Of a DNA stretch of 64,000 nt, positions 16,154 through 23,218 are shown piece after piece (position 1 is the first letter of the stretch; each line of letters starts with the position of its first letter). Below the pieces are notes generated by a model. The model had not been told where the DNA came from, ran no database searches, and worked only from the letters and a program-made list of their open reading frames with translations. Position numbers and translations under genes: made by a program. Origin of the DNA: a virus; IMG/VR virus record IMGVR_UViG_3300041409_000610, positions 1-64,000 of that record. One strand, given 5' to 3'.

Positions 16154-17665
16154 ATGACCGCATCGCTGGACTTCAGCCAATACCGCCACCCCGGCGTGTA
16201 CGTGGACGCGGGTCAGAGCCCCACGATCGCCACGGCCGGGGTCGCCCCCACCGTCGTGTGCATCGTCGGCTCTGGAGTCGGCTACAACACCTTCACCGAG
16301 ACCATCAGCTTCGCCTCAGCGTCTGCGGTGCAGCTGACCAAGCGCGGGATCAACCCGGCGACGATCCAGGTGCGCGGGTACATCACCGACCCGAACGCCA
16401 CCGGTCAGAGCATCCCGTACCTGTTCGCGCCGGACGTCGGCGCGACGACGCACGACTACGCGGTCACCACGAACACCTCGGGCGGCACGGCGAACTCGAC
16501 CACGACGATCACCAAGTCGTCCGGTGGCAAGATCGAGACCGCGTACCCGCAGGTCACGGTGACCTACCAGTACACCGACGCGAGCTACCACTCGCTGAAC
16601 TTCTTCGAGGACTACACCTCGATCGTCGAGACGTACGGCCCGGCCCTGGACCCGACGACCGGCGCCCTGGTCAGCCCGATCACCTTCGCCGCCGGAGTGG
16701 CCGTCCTCAACGGCGCGAACCAGATCTACGCCATCGCGCTCGACCCCGCGATCGGCACCGTGGCCCAGCAGTTCTCCGACGCCTACCAGACGCTGTCGGC
16801 GAACAACATCAACGTGAACCTGGTGGTTCCCCTGTTCGACGGGGTAACCGACCAGGCGGCCCTCGGCGGCATGCTCGCGACGCTGAACGCGGCCCTCCAG
16901 GCGGACGCGAACAAGGGCATCCTGCGGATGGCCATCTGCGGTCTCGACCAGACCTACGCGGGCTCGATCGCGAACGTGGCGGCGCTGGCGAGCGGCATCA
17001 GCTCCAACCGGATCGTCATGGCCTACCCGAACCAGCTGGAGTACTACAACGGCGTCCTGAACCAGACGGTCACCGTGGACGGCTTCTACCTGGCCGCCGC
17101 CTACGCCGGGGTGGTCTCGCGCCAGGACATCCAGATGCCGCTGACGCACAAGACCGTCCAGGGCTTCTCGGCCATCACGGCCACGGTGCTCAAGACCCTG
17201 ACGCCGACGAACAAGGACACCCTGGCCAAGGGCGGCGTGGCGCTGGTCGAGCCCGACCGGCAGGGACGGCTGCGCGTCCGGCACGGCGTCACGACGAACT
17301 TCGGCGGCGGCATCCTCACGCGCGAGATCTCGCTGGTGCGGGTCCAGGACGGGCTTTACAACCTGCTCCAGGACACCATGGAGAACTCGGGCCTGATCGG
17401 CATCCCGATCACCGACGCCACCGCGCTCCAGGTCAAGAGCGTCGTCTCCGGCGCCCTGGAGACCGCGAAGAACACCAACGCGCTGATCGTCGACTACAAC
17501 TCGCTGGCCGTGCGCCAGCAGAGCCCGCCCTCGGGCGACCCGACGGTGATCGACGTCCGATTCGCCTACCGGCCGCCGTGGCCCCTGAACTACATCCTGG
17601 TCAGCTTCACCGTCGACACCTCGAACGCGGACGCCGTGTCGAACCTGAACCAGACCCTGACCTGA
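16154..17665 (+). CDS. Contractile tail sheath protein
   Basis: 503 residues from ATG 16154 behind GGAGGGG. The opening SQYRHPGVYVDAGQSPTI and following GVAPTVVCIVGSGVG are characteristic of sheath subunits (PGVYxxE-type N-terminus). The C-terminal domain (LRVRHGVTTNFGGGILTREISLVRVQDGL and the last strands YILVSFTVDTSN, each quoted in part) carries the conserved sheath core. It polymerises around the tail tube and contracts to drive it into the cell. This is the clearest evidence that the phage is a myovirus. The tube gene follows directly. Confidence 0.9.
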   Translation: MTASLDFSQYRHPGVYVDAGQSPTIATAGVAPTVVCIVGSGVGYNTFTETISFASASAVQLTKRGINPATIQVRGYITDPNATGQSIPYLFAPDVGATTHDYAVTTNTSGGTANSTTTITKSSGGKIETAYPQVTVTYQYTDASYHSLNFFEDYTSIVETYGPALDPTTGALVSPITFAAGVAVLNGANQIYAIALDPAIGTVAQQFSDAYQTLSANNINVNLVVPLFDGVTDQAALGGMLATLNAALQADANKGILRMAICGLDQTYAGSIANVAALASGISSNRIVMAYPNQLEYYNGVLNQTVTVDGFYLAAAYAGVVSRQDIQMPLTHKTVQGFSAITATVLKTLTPTNKDTLAKGGVALVEPDRQGRLRVRHGVTTNFGGGILTREISLVRVQDGLYNLLQDTMENSGLIGIPITDATALQVKSVVSGALETAKNTNALIVDYNSLAVRQQSPPSGDPTVIDVRFAYRPPWPLNYILVSFTVDTSNADAVSNLNQTLT

Positions 17666-17696
17666 TCGCTCGACCAGCCTGAAAGGGGCCTGGAGC

Positions 17697-18185
17697 ATGC
17701 CCGATACCAAGGTCCGAGTCGTCGGCTCGGGGTTCAGCACCTTCAACTACCGAGGTCAGCCGATCGCCTTCCTGGAGGGCGTGGAGGACTCCGGTCAGCG
17801 AGCGTTCTCGGACGCGGGCCAGAGCTACCAGTTCATCCACCCGCTCGGCGCCCGGCACCCGGTCGAGATCGCGACCTCGCGTGTGCTCGCGGGCGGCACG
17901 CTGAACCTCACCATCCGCGAGCTGTGGGACGGGCCGATCTGGAACCAGCTGGCCGGGCTCGGCGGCGCGCAGAACATCGTCGACATCTACGAGATCCTCG
18001 CCAACGACCCGAGCTACGTGACCTGCCAGACGATCATCCAGCCGCCGGGCGGCCGCCGTCCGCGCGGGAAGGTCTATCACAACTGCGTGGTCGTCGACAT
18101 CGCCGACAACGACACGATCACCGTGGGCGCGCTCGCCGTGGCCAAGGGCATCGTCGTGGCGTATACGCACAGCACCGCACTCTGA
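17697..18185 (+). CDS. Tail tube protein
   Basis: 162 residues, ATG start behind GAAAGGGG. Size, beta-rich content (GSGFSTFNYRGQPIAFLEGV, VEIATSRVLAGGTLNLTIREL) and its place between sheath and tail-chaperone genes are as expected for the tube subunit of a contractile tail, which stacks as hexameric rings inside the sheath. No catalytic motif. Assignment is from context plus fold-like pattern rather than a family signature. Confidence 0.8.
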   Translation: MPDTKVRVVGSGFSTFNYRGQPIAFLEGVEDSGQRAFSDAGQSYQFIHPLGARHPVEIATSRVLAGGTLNLTIRELWDGPIWNQLAGLGGAQNIVDIYEILANDPSYVTCQTIIQPPGGRRPRGKVYHNCVVVDIADNDTITVGALAVAKGIVVAYTHSTAL

Positions 18186-18196
18186 GAGGCCCCTCG

Positions 18197-18772
18197 ATGC
18201 CCGACCTCTTCGCCGACGAGGCGGCCGCTGAGGCGGCCTTCCAGCTACCCCCGGACCCCCGCGAGGAGATCCGGGCGCTCGGCAGCGGCTCGGCGTTCCC
18301 TGAGCACGCTGGGGACCGGGAACCGGCCAAGGAGGAGAAGCCCGCTCCGGAGCCGGTCGAGGAGGACGTCCCCGAGTTCGACCCCGCGCACCGGCAGCCG
18401 TTCAAGGGCCTGCTCTACGTCGGCGCGCTGACGAAGAGCTTCGAGCTGTTCGGCCACCGCTTCACGATCGCCACCCCGACCCAGACCGAGCGGCTCCAGA
18501 TCGGTCAGATCATCGAGCCCTTCCAGAACACGATGACTGCCGAGATCGCCTACCAGACCGCGCTGGTGGCCGCCTACCTCGTGGACATCGACGGCACGAA
18601 GCTGCCCGAGCCGGTGGTGACCAACCCGAAGGAGACGGCTCTGCACGACCGGTTCCGGTGGGCCTCAGAGAACCTCCGGCGCCCGGTGCTGGACAAGATC
18701 TTTGACGAGTGCCTGAAGCTCGATCACCAGGTGGACGAGGTGCTGGAGGCCATGGGAAAAGCGTCGGGCTGA
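18197..18772 (+). CDS. Tail assembly chaperone (unshifted G-type product)
   Basis: 191 residues from ATG 18197. A disordered acidic N-terminus (about 1-70) is followed by a compact domain with HRFTIATPTQTERLQIGQII and a C-terminal helix pair (RPVLDKIFDECLKLDHQVDEVLEAM). A slippery GGGAAAA lies at 18754-18760, just before the stop. This position, between the tube and tape-measure genes, is where tail chaperones with a programmed frameshift are found across tailed phages. They keep the tape measure soluble while the tube polymerises. Confidence 0.8.
   Translation: MPDLFADEAAAEAAFQLPPDPREEIRALGSGSAFPEHAGDREPAKEEKPAPEPVEEDVPEFDPAHRQPFKGLLYVGALTKSFELFGHRFTIATPTQTERLQIGQIIEPFQNTMTAEIAYQTALVAAYLVDIDGTKLPEPVVTNPKETALHDRFRWASENLRRPVLDKIFDECLKLDHQVDEVLEAMGKASG
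18754..18760 (+). other. Programmed -1 ribosomal frameshift site GGGAAAA
   Basis: The heptamer G GGA AAA is in the correct X-XXY-YYZ phase for the upstream frame. Slipping back one base continues into an open frame running to 19221, adding 153 residues. The unshifted frame stops at 18770-18772. The same type of heptamer is known for lambda gpG-T and many actinophages. Confidence 0.85.
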
Positions 18773-19221
18773 CCGGAGTCGACCCGTGGCTGGCGGGAGA
18801 GCTGCGGTTGGCCCAGCGCCAGGGCTTGCTGACCGGCCGCCACCTGTCCGACGTGCAGGCCAACTCGATCACGATCCTCGACTGGATCGATCGTCTGGGC
18901 AGCTTCCGGCGCGACGGCGAGCACGAGCTGCTCATCCTCAAGGCCGCCCTGATCGCGCGCAACGAGCCCGAGCGCTTCATGCCCGAGACCCTGTTCGCGG
19001 ATTGGTTCAAGAGCCCAACTGATGACGAAGATCCCGAGTCGCTCGACGTCGAGACGCAGGAAGGCAAGCTCGGCGTGGACTACTCGGCCGTGGACTTCAA
19101 GGGCAGCGAGGCCATGGACGAGTACCAGGCGCTGATGCGCCAGCTCGGCGAGATGACCTCGGGGTCCTTCAACGGTACGGAACTGCGCATCGCCGGAGGA
19201 GAGGACGGGGGGTGGCTCTAG
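18760..19221 (+). CDS. Tail assembly chaperone, frameshift extension (T-type part)
   Basis: This frame has no suitable start and good ribosome site of its own and is reached by the -1 shift at 18754-18760. The fused product is about 341 residues. The extension (SVGLTGVDPWLAGELRLAQ, then helices to GGEDGGWL) contains a helix-rich domain followed by an acidic linker, typical of the T portion that binds the tape-measure protein. It ends one base before the tape-measure start, suggesting coupling. Confidence 0.75.
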   Translation, partial: SVGLTGVDPWLAGELRLAQRQGLLTGRHLSDVQANSITILDWIDRLGSFRRDGEHELLILKAALIARNEPERFMPETLFADWFKSPTDDEDPESLDVETQEGKLGVDYSAVDFKGSEAMDEYQALMRQLGEMTSGSFNGTELRIAGGEDGGWL

Positions 19222-21699
19222 GTGCCGAAGAAGAACCGCAGCGGTGGTGACTCGACGCCGACCGGGCGTCCCCGGCAGTCCACATCCGCCGACGAGATGC
19301 TCGCTCAGGGCCGGATCCCCATGGGCCCGCAGGGCCAATCCGGCAAGGACCCGCTGAAGGTCCAGCTGGTCTCCGGCGACAAGGAGTTCTTCGAGGCGCT
19401 CAAGTCGGCGCTGGGCACCGGCACCGGCGCGGCCACCGGGTCGAATGAGCAGTTCCAGGCGATGCTCTCGTCTTCGGAGGCCATGCAGCAGGCCGCGCGC
19501 GAGATCACCTCGGAGCTGAGGACGTCCGTGGCGATGATGCGCGATCTCCAGGTCCGCTCCACCGAGAACCTGAACCGGATGACCGAGCAGACCGCCCGGG
19601 ACCGGCAGGTCGACCGGGACCAGATGGACACCCTGATCCAGCTGCTCTCGGGTGGCGGCGGGATCGGCGGAGGCGGTGGTCACGGCGGGGGCGGTCATGG
19701 CGGTGGTGGAGGAGGCCATGGTGGCGGGTACTACGACCCCAGCCGGGGCGGCTTCACCTCCTACGGCGGCATCGGCAGCCGCGTAAACGCCCGCCTGGCG
19801 ACCGCGCTGCACCAGAACTACGGCACGCCCTCGCTGGGCCAGCACTCCAGTGCGCACACCACGCGCAACGCCGCGATGATGAGCCGGGCCGCCGGGGCGC
19901 TGGCGCACGGCGGGATCGGCGCAGGCCTGCGCCGGGTGCCCTACATCGGCGCCGCCATCACGGCGGTGGAGGGCGTCAACGACGCGGCCGAGTGGCTCAC
20001 CAACGAGCGCGCGAAGAACGCCCAGTACCAGAGCATGCTGGGCGGCCAGAACAGCTCCATGGACAACCGGGGCAACCCGGTGACCTCCATGGGCGGCCTG
20101 ATGGGCGACCTCTCGGAGTTCTTCTCCGGCCAGTCCTCCTCGTCGACCTCCGGGCTCGGCAACCGGATGGCCGAAGAGGGCTACGTGATGGGCCAGCGCT
20201 TCTCCGGCGGCGGCTTCGACGAGACCAGCGCCCGGCAGCTGTTTCAGGGCGTCACGAGCCTGGGCTACACCGGCGACCGGCGCGCGGGCGCCCTGGACTT
20301 CGCCAGCTCGAACTACAAGACCATGGGCATGGGCCAGGACGAGTCCATGCAGCTGATCGCGACGTCGGCGAAGTACGCCCAGTCGAGCCTCCAGGGGCTC
20401 TCCCGTGAGCTTCAGAACGTCACCAAGACGGCCGTCCGGACCGGGCAGAGCGCCCAGGTCGTCCGGCAGGCCTTCGCTGAGACGTACGCGGCCGCGCTCC
20501 AGGCGTCGGGCGGGGCCGGATCCGGCGCGCTCGCGGCCGCCGCCACGAACATGACCGGCGCGGGCGGGCGCCTGCTGGCGGGCTCGAACCCGCTCTCGGT
20601 GCTGAACGACCCGACCTCGAAGTACCAGATGGCCGGGTCCATGGGCATGACGCCCAGCCAGCTGGAGGCGGCCGGGCAGACGAACCCGGGCATCACCATG
20701 CAGGCGCTGGGGAAGCGCTCGGACATGTACATGCGCTCCCTGGGCACCGGCACCATGAGCACGCTCAACGACCTGATCGGCCAGCAGGGCGGCAAGCAGA
20801 AGGTGGCCGCCGACTCGAACCTCATGGGCAACGTGGCCAGCCAGCTGATGGCCAGCCAGGGCTACGACATCACGGTGGCCAAGAACATCGTGGGCCAGAT
20901 CGACCCGAGCATGGCCAACGCCAGCGACTCGGCTATCGCGCAGTACATCGTGAACTACGTGGCGGGCAACAATCCCGGGAACCAGGCCGCTGCGCTGAAG
21001 GACTCGATGACGCCCAAGAACATCTCCTCGGGCGAGCGGGACAAGATCAAGAACCCGAACAACCAGGGCGACCCGACCGGCAAGGGGTTCGGCAACTTCG
21101 CCTGGGACCAGAACAAGCGCGGCAAGGACATGCAGTCCGACGCGGGCATGTGGTCGAACCTGTTCAACGGCGACCAGACCGAGCAGGGCTACAACCTCCA
21201 GGTCAACTCGGACTACTACAACGAGCTGACCAAGGGCACCGGCAAGTCCGACCCGGTGATCGAGAAGCTGATCTCCGAGTACGGCACCGACCCGAACATC
21301 CGGTTCAAGGTCAAGACGAAGAACGGCGATAAGGCCGTCACCTTCGGAGAGGCGATCCGGAACTTCTCCGACCAGCTCTCGTCGGGCCAGGCGTCCATCG
21401 TTTCGTCCAATAAGGACATCAACAACCGTCAGGTGAAGGACCTCGCCGGGAGCACCGGCGCGCAGGTCACTTCCGACAAGAACGACTGGCAGGGCTCGGA
21501 CTTCAACAAGGTGGCCGACGAGATCGGCGCGGGCACAGCCGACCAGGCGGCTGCGGACAACAGCGGCGGCGGCTCGATCACGCTCTCGCTGTCCCCCGAG
21601 GCGCAGCGGCTGTTCCAGGTCAACACGAGCGGCAATGTGGACCTGGACAACTCGGCCTCGGCCGGGCGCCCGTCTCCGCAGTCGACGGGGCCGAAGTAA
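19222..21699 (+). CDS. Tape measure protein
   Basis: 825 residues from GTG 19222, immediately after the chaperone stop. It is the long gene after the frameshift pair, largely helical and Ala/Gly/Ser/Gln-rich as usual for tape measures, which set tail length and pass through the membrane on ejection. Charged coiled-coil-like helices occupy about 85-140. A Gly/His tract (144-169; IGGGGGHGGGGHGGGG) follows, then an amphipathic hydrophobic segment around 225-260. No lytic domain is obvious inside it. Tail length cannot be inferred precisely. Confidence 0.8.
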   Translation: MPKKNRSGGDSTPTGRPRQSTSADEMLAQGRIPMGPQGQSGKDPLKVQLVSGDKEFFEALKSALGTGTGAATGSNEQFQAMLSSSEAMQQAAREITSELRTSVAMMRDLQVRSTENLNRMTEQTARDRQVDRDQMDTLIQLLSGGGGIGGGGGHGGGGHGGGGGGHGGGYYDPSRGGFTSYGGIGSRVNARLATALHQNYGTPSLGQHSSAHTTRNAAMMSRAAGALAHGGIGAGLRRVPYIGAAITAVEGVNDAAEWLTNERAKNAQYQSMLGGQNSSMDNRGNPVTSMGGLMGDLSEFFSGQSSSSTSGLGNRMAEEGYVMGQRFSGGGFDETSARQLFQGVTSLGYTGDRRAGALDFASSNYKTMGMGQDESMQLIATSAKYAQSSLQGLSRELQNVTKTAVRTGQSAQVVRQAFAETYAAALQASGGAGSGALAAAATNMTGAGGRLLAGSNPLSVLNDPTSKYQMAGSMGMTPSQLEAAGQTNPGITMQALGKRSDMYMRSLGTGTMSTLNDLIGQQGGKQKVAADSNLMGNVASQLMASQGYDITVAKNIVGQIDPSMANASDSAIAQYIVNYVAGNNPGNQAAALKDSMTPKNISSGERDKIKNPNNQGDPTGKGFGNFAWDQNKRGKDMQSDAGMWSNLFNGDQTEQGYNLQVNSDYYNELTKGTGKSDPVIEKLISEYGTDPNIRFKVKTKNGDKAVTFGEAIRNFSDQLSSGQASIVSSNKDINNRQVKDLAGSTGAQVTSDKNDWQGSDFNKVADEIGAGTADQAAADNSGGGSITLSLSPEAQRLFQVNTSGNVDLDNSASAGRPSPQSTGPK

Positions 21700-22412
21700 T
21701 GGGCAGCGCGAGCATCGGCGGCGTCCGCTTCCGGATCGACCCTTCCCAGGTGTCGATCCCCTACAAGATGAACGTCGCCGTCACCCCGACCGTCGGTGGG
21801 CGCGTGGTGCAGGTGCACGGAGTGACCTTCGGCGACATGACCATCCGGGGTCTGTTCGGCCAGGACCGGGCGAATCGGCGTGAGTCCTGGCAGCTGGCCG
21901 AAGACTTCTCCACAGCTGTGGGCAAGCTTGTGGACAAGCAGAGCGCCCGGCCGACCATGGCTCAGCTGAGCGGCACCGATCCGGCGCCGATGCACCCGAC
22001 GCTGCGCTTCCTCTACAGCGACGCGAACAGCACGACCCGGCGCGGGCTCCCGGTGCACGACTGGGACTTCAACGTCTACATCAAGAGCCTGCGGGAGATC
22101 GAGGGCGAGTCGACGGTCTCGCACACCACCGGGAAGTACTCCTACGGCTACACCATGACGCTGTTCATCGTGCAGGACAACACCGGCAAGCTTGCTCACG
22201 TGGCTCAGAACGCCTTCATCGACCGGCTCTCGAAGGGCCTGGGGTGGAAGCGCGGCCCGTACAACGGCCTCATGACGGCGGCCGACCTGGCGAGCTACCT
22301 CCAGAGCAAGGGCGCGGCCGACATCCATAGCTACGTCCTCCAGCAGTACCAGAATTCCGTCACCGGAACGGTTCCTGGATCCAGTGCGGCAAGCGGACAG
22401 GGAGGGAAATGA
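21699..22412 (+). CDS. Baseplate hub-type protein
   Basis: 237 residues, TAATG overlap with the tape-measure stop. Beta-rich throughout: VGGRVVQVHGVTFGDMTIRG, then FLYSDANSTTRRGLPVHDWDFNVYI and YSYGYTMTLFIVQDNTGKL. This matches the small hub or tail-tip proteins that follow the tape measure in myophages (for example those containing a LysM-like or hub fold), but no diagnostic motif was identified. Ends in a short disordered tail. Confidence 0.55.
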   Translation: MGSASIGGVRFRIDPSQVSIPYKMNVAVTPTVGGRVVQVHGVTFGDMTIRGLFGQDRANRRESWQLAEDFSTAVGKLVDKQSARPTMAQLSGTDPAPMHPTLRFLYSDANSTTRRGLPVHDWDFNVYIKSLREIEGESTVSHTTGKYSYGYTMTLFIVQDNTGKLAHVAQNAFIDRLSKGLGWKRGPYNGLMTAADLASYLQSKGAADIHSYVLQQYQNSVTGTVPGSSAASGQGGK

Positions 22413-22606
22413 TGGACAGCAACGGTTCCTGGGGCTCCGACGTGCTGGTCTCCCTCCCGGTCCCGCCCTTCGAGACGCCAGTGCGCCCGGCGGCGTCCGG
22501 CTTCGCCTTCTCGCGCTTCGGGCTTGTGCACGACCTCACGCAGTCCGACCTGGAGACCTACCTCTACCCGACGTTCTCCCCTCTGGACACGCCGGAGCGT
22601 GAGTGA
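22409..22606 (+). CDS. Small baseplate-region protein
   Basis: 65 residues with an ATG-ATG start overlapping the previous stop and a GGGAGGG site upstream. Pro/Phe-rich N-terminus (VSLPVPPFETPVRP) and a short helical C-terminus. Too small and divergent to classify. Its overlap with both neighbours shows it belongs to the tail operon. Confidence 0.55.
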   Translation: MMDSNGSWGSDVLVSLPVPPFETPVRPAASGFAFSRFGLVHDLTQSDLETYLYPTFSPLDTPERE

Positions 22607-23214
22607 TGCCCACTCAGGTCGTCGGCACCCAGACCAACTGCACGCTCTCCTACTCGAAGAGCGGAGTGAACTACTCCTTCAAAACGTGGGCTTACGGTGC
22701 ATCGCATGGGTTTTCGGTCATCGCCACCGAGTCGGCCGGTCGCAAGTACCGGGCCTTCTACCCGCACCAGCGCGCGGTCGACCCGTTCACGGTGACCTTC
22801 CTGCTGAAGGGTTACCCGCATCTTCAGCTGCTGACGAAGTACCTGATCAACTACATGCTCGCCGTGGTGGACACCGGTTCGGTGGCCATGACGGTGAACA
22901 TCCCGTCGCGGAACTTCCTGCGGCAGGGTGTGCCGACCGGCGGTGTGGTCGATCAGGACCAGACCGGCTCGATGCTCTTCATGCCGCAGATCACCTTCGA
23001 TTCCGTGAGCGACCCGCTCGACACCACGGCACCGGTGGTGTCCGGCATCGCGCTGGGCTCGACGGCCGCCGACGACGCGGCGAAGTTCTTCTACCCGGCC
23101 TCGGCGAGCACCAACGATCCGAACGCCACGGCGAATTCCTTCTACGACGCGGCCCCCACCCTGGTCCCGACCCCGGCGACCGACGTGTCCGCTCCCGTCC
23201 ACGGGCCGAGGTGA
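22606..23214 (+). CDS. Hub/baseplate beta protein
   Basis: 202 residues from ATG 22606 (GTG 22603 is an alternative one codon earlier). Starts with beta-rich NCTLSYSKSGVNYSFKTW, then FTVTFLLKGYPHLQLLTKYL and SVAMTVNIPSRNFLRQG, followed by a low-complexity Asp/Thr/Ala tail. By place between tape measure and lysin-hub it should be a tail-tip or baseplate component. Confidence 0.55.
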   Translation: MPTQVVGTQTNCTLSYSKSGVNYSFKTWAYGASHGFSVIATESAGRKYRAFYPHQRAVDPFTVTFLLKGYPHLQLLTKYLINYMLAVVDTGSVAMTVNIPSRNFLRQGVPTGGVVDQDQTGSMLFMPQITFDSVSDPLDTTAPVVSGIALGSTAADDAAKFFYPASASTNDPNATANSFYDAAPTLVPTPATDVSAPVHGPR

Positions 23215-23218
23215 TCAA

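Noticed and set aside
16115-19025. Twelve-base repeat CCCAACTGATGA at 16115 and 19014, related to CCCAACTAGTAG at 26657
   Set aside because: Repeats of this length are expected by chance in 64 kb, and one copy lies in coding DNA.
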